NCBI RefSeq assembly: GCF_015565955.1
Contig: NZ_CP064760.1
Location: forward strand, 1-64,000
DNA: 64,000 nt
Source of the DNA: Microbacterium schleiferi
Lineage (GTDB): Bacteria > Actinomycetota > Actinomycetes > Actinomycetales > Microbacteriaceae
Direction of reading: 5' to 3'
Shown here piece by piece: positions 61,653-64,000 of this stretch. Made by a program: the position numbers and the translations under genes. Position 1 is the first letter of the stretch. Every line of letters begins with the position of its first letter. The notes beneath the pieces were generated by a model. The model was not told the DNA's origin. It saw only the letters and a list, made by a program, of their open reading frames with translations, and searched no databases.

Positions 61653-62123
61653 CTATTCGGAGATCGGGTCCACCCAGTAGCGCAGACTCTCGTCCGCGTG
61701 GGTCTCTTCGAGCTTGATCGCCCACTCGGCACTCTGGAAATACCACTGCTCGATGCCGTCGGAGTCGACAGCAACCTTCTGCTCGAAGCCCATCTCTTTC
61801 AGTGAGTCAGCGAACGCGCGCGCCTCGTCGCTCGTGACGCCCGAGTAGATGTACTCCCATGCGCTCGACTCCGGGGTGGCGCTCACCAGGGTGCCGGGTG
61901 GCACCGGGAGACTCGTGTCGAGCCCCTCGGGGCGCTCGCCCTCGGGCTCGGCCTTGGGCTCGGCGGGTGCCTCGTCAGATTCTTGGCTGACGGGAGCCAT
62001 CGCGTCGGCCGTGGCGGCGGGGGCGTCGTCCGCGCTACCGTCGCCGGCGGTGCAGCCGGCGAGCAGTAGCGCGGCCAGGGCAGCGGCGGCGAGGGCGGTG
62101 GCGGGGGAACGGTGCGCGAGCAT
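61653..62123 (-). CDS. Putative lipoprotein of unknown function
   Basis: The 156-residue product has a signal peptide (TALAAAALAALLLAGC) with lipobox LLAGC. An acidic Pro/Glu/Ala linker follows (SQESDEAPAEPKAEPEGER), then a compact domain: WEYIYSGVTSDEARAFADSL, KEMGFEQKVAVDSDGIEQWYF, and LRYWVDPISE. The start at 62123 is preceded by AAGGAGA. I do not recognise the family. It is bracketed by two nearly identical hairpins. Confidence 0.75.
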   Translation of the reverse strand: MLAHRSPATALAAAALAALLLAGCTAGDGSADDAPAATADAMAPVSQESDEAPAEPKAEPEGERPEGLDTSLPVPPGTLVSATPESSAWEYIYSGVTSDEARAFADSLKEMGFEQKVAVDSDGIEQWYFQSAEWAIKLEETHADESLRYWVDPISE

Positions 62124-62280
62124 GGGTCTCCTTGGCTCAATGGCGACAGGGGCGTCGACCCGACCGTAGGGGCGCGGCACGTCAGCGTCGATGAGTAGAG
62201 ATTGCCTACGACGAGCGAGCGGCGAGGGGCGAGGACGGCGTCGACGGCCGAGCCCACAACGCGCCCGTGGTGCAGTGACG

Positions 62281-62320
62281 GCAGAGGGGCTCCCGACCAT
62301 CTGGCCGGGAGCCCCTCTGC
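62281..62320. terminator. Terminator hairpin, near-copy of 61580-61611
   Basis: GCAGAGGGGCTCCCGACC (62281-62298) and GGCCGGGAGCCCCTCTGC (62303-62320) form an 18-bp stem with one mismatch. It lies downstream of the ABC exporter genes (- strand) and upstream of the lipoprotein gene. The 212-base gap 62124-62335 holds this and probably the lipoprotein promoter. Confidence 0.7.
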
Positions 62321-62335
62321 CGTGTGTTGTGCGGA

Positions 62336-63022
62336 TCAGGAGGTGACGCGCCGCAGCAGACCGTAGCCGATGCCGCTGAGTGCGATGAAGGCGATCACGA
62401 GGCCGATCGCAAGTCCACCGGGCCCTTGGGTGGCGATCCACCCGAAGACCGGCGCCCAGGCATCCAGCTGACCGATGACCCAGAGCGCGCCGAGCAGCAG
62501 GAGGGCGAGGCCGACGAGGATGACGGTCAGCACGAGCGGTCCGAAGCGGCGGTAGATCGTGCCGATCACGAAGCCCGAGACGAAGAACACCATCGTCAGG
62601 GCGAACACGACGGCAGCTCCGACCAGGGGGCCGCCACTGACGAGCCAGCCCAGGGCGAAGAAGTAGCCGTTCATGCCCCAGCCGTTCGTTGCCTGCTCGA
62701 TCAATCCGCCGACCAGGACGATCGCGCTGAGAATGAAGCCGGTGACCGCAGACGAGAGCAGCGTGCCCAGGAAGAACTCGCGGCGAGTGACGCTCATGGC
62801 TTGCGAGAACGGGAAGGTCTGGGTCAGCGACAGGATGCCGAGCACGAAGAAGTACCACATCGGGGCCTGCGCACCGCCGCCGTACTTCATCGCCTCCAGT
62901 GGCAGCATCGACCAGATCAGCAGCGTCACCAGGAATGCGCTGCCCAGGATGATCAGGGGAAGCCAGACGTAGGTCTGGCGGTTCACGAACTGCATCCTCA
63001 CGACATTTCCGATGCGGTTCAT
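62336..63022 (-). CDS. ABC-2-type transporter permease
   Basis: The 228-residue membrane protein has six helices, the usual number for an ABC-2 permease. It begins MNRIGNVVRMQFVNRQTYVW, has FPFSQAMSVTRREFFLGTLL between helices 2 and 3, and ends in a short basic tail. The substrate is unknown. It overlaps the ATPase stop as ATGA and forms the exporter with it. Confidence 0.85.
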   Translation of the reverse strand: MNRIGNVVRMQFVNRQTYVWLPLIILGSAFLVTLLIWSMLPLEAMKYGGGAQAPMWYFFVLGILSLTQTFPFSQAMSVTRREFFLGTLLSSAVTGFILSAIVLVGGLIEQATNGWGMNGYFFALGWLVSGGPLVGAAVVFALTMVFFVSGFVIGTIYRRFGPLVLTVILVGLALLLLGALWVIGQLDAWAPVFGWIATQGPGGLAIGLVIAFIALSGIGYGLLRRVTS

Positions 63023-63980
63023 TGCTGGGCTCCCTTCGACGTGGGGCGAGCTTCGGTGGCGGTGGTCGTCGACTCCGCCTCGTGCTGGGTCTTGCGAACG
63101 ATCAGTTGCTGCAGCGAAACCGGGCCGACCTCAAGGCCAGCTGCCGCCAGTTCAGCCCGCTCGGCAGGGCTCAGCGCGCCGAGCACTGTGACAGACACCA
63201 TGGGCCCGAGCGCCTCGCGGTGGAGAATGTCGCGCCCGGCGGTGAAGGCATCGACACGGGCCGCGTTACCGACGATCGAGGTAGCGCTGTTGCGGACGGC
63301 GTCAGTCTCTTCATCCAGGACGATCCGTCCCCGGTCGATGACGAGCACGCGCTCGAGGAGGTTAGCCACCTCATCGATCAGGTGACTCGACAGGATGATC
63401 GTGCGCGGATGCTCGCTGTAGTCCTCGAGCAGCCGGTCGTAGAAGATCTGGCGCGCGACGGCATCCAGGCCGAGGTACGGCTCGTCGAAGAAGGTCACTT
63501 CGGCCCGCGAGGCGAGACCGATGATGACGCCGACGGCCGAGAGTTGTCCGCGTGAGAGCTTCTTGATGCGCCGCTTCAGGGGCAGCTGGAAGTCCTCGAC
63601 GAGGCGATCTGCAAGGTTCTGGTCCCAGTTCGGGTAGAACAGCTTCGCGGTCGCGAACGCGTGGAGCGGCTTCGCGTCATCGGGGTAGCGCTGGCTTTCG
63701 CGCACGAAGCACAGCCGGCGCAGCACGCGGGCGTTCTCGTAGGGATGCTCACCGAAGACCCGCACGTCGCCCGACGTCGCGAAGTTCTGTGCGGTGAGGA
63801 TCGACATGACGGTGGTCTTGCCGGCGCCGTTGCGCCCGAGCAGGCCGTAGATGGTGTCTTTCTGGATCGAGAAGCTCACATCGTCGACCGCGACGGTGTC
63901 GCGGTAGCGCTTGGTGAGGTTCTTCACCTCGATCACGGTTTCGCCGGCACCCGAGGGGGCGCGACATCGTTGATGGTCAT
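63019..63980 (-). CDS. ABC transporter ATP-binding protein (one-base frameshift near the start)
   Basis: This is the ATPase of the exporter whose permease follows. Walker A is GLLGRNGAGKTTVM, the signature region KKLSRGQLSAVGVIIGLASR (SRGQ in place of SGGQ), Walker B EVTFFDEPYLGLD, and the switch His LSSHLIDEV. It resembles the YtrB/EcsA-like group, with a C-terminal extension of about 90 residues. The best start is ATG 63980 after AAGGCGACC (MTINDVAPP); one base is missing at the G5 run 63955-63959 (+ strand) before SGAGETVIEVKNLTKRY. Corrected length is 320 residues. As sequenced, translation could begin at GTG 63936. Confidence 0.9.
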
Positions 63981-64000
63981 TGGTCGCCTTCCGTTGTCGT

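Overview
The window is about 64 kb of high-GC DNA carrying a replication-origin neighbourhood: dnaA - oriC - dnaN - recF - DUF721 - gyrB - gyrA - DUF3566 - tRNA-Ile - tRNA-Ala. It is followed by the actinobacterial cell-wall and signalling cluster (cyclophilin, rhomboid, crgA, class E sortase, amidotransferase, pknB, pknA, pbpA, rodA/ftsW, PP2C phosphatase, two FHA proteins, tRNA-Leu). This order, together with nucS, crgA, PASTA kinases and an Mrp antiporter operon with a fused A-B subunit, points to Actinobacteria. My inference is Microbacteriaceae, probably Microbacterium or a close relative; this rests on protein style and gene order, not on a database search.

Layout. 1-9997: replication initiation and gyrase genes, all on +. 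10033-11087: a VIT1/CCC1-type transporter and two tRNAs. 11037-15047: a small integrated element of about 4 kb inserted at the 3' end of tRNA-Ala, bounded by a 53-bp direct repeat of the tRNA end. It carries a truncated gene, a stand-alone HIRAN-domain protein, a membrane-anchored protein broken by an amber codon, and a translationally coupled two-gene operon. It has no intact integrase. 15175-30084: core genes again, including the kinase/phosphatase/FHA/penicillin-binding-protein/RodA cluster read on -. 30238-37124: tRNA-Leu, a lipoprotein, an MprF-like lysyltransferase, a HAD phosphatase, NucS, and a divergent MFS transporter/LacI regulator pair. 37233-43412: mrpA(B)CDEFG. 43456-50822: penicillin acylase, a TetR - degenerate ABC protein - YhgE/Pip operon, and argG. 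50834-58056: purA, a lactonase-like propeller, a SnoaL-like pair, a large LuxR protein, an AI-2E permease and chorismate mutase. 58295-61563: a ProVWX-type osmoprotectant importer. 61653-63980: a lipoprotein and an ABC-2 exporter.

A systematic feature of this sequence is that ten otherwise intact genes (dnaA, recF, gyrA, pbpA, a lacI-type gene, mrpA, argG, an AI-2E permease gene, proV and an ABC ATPase gene) are out of frame by exactly one base, gyrA twice. Each defect sits in a C/G run of 4 or 5, and restoring one base restores a normal family sequence and a length divisible by three. Several of these genes are essential, so I read them as sequencing or assembly deletions and annotate the full genes.

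The best candidate for something undescribed is the tRNA-Ala element (11037-15047). It looks like a non-autonomous, att-flanked cargo island with arm-type repeats at both ends. Its coupled gene pair resembles a nucleotidyltransferase-like protein plus an unknown partner and could be a defence or toxin-antitoxin module; this is a hypothesis from layout and motif likeness only.
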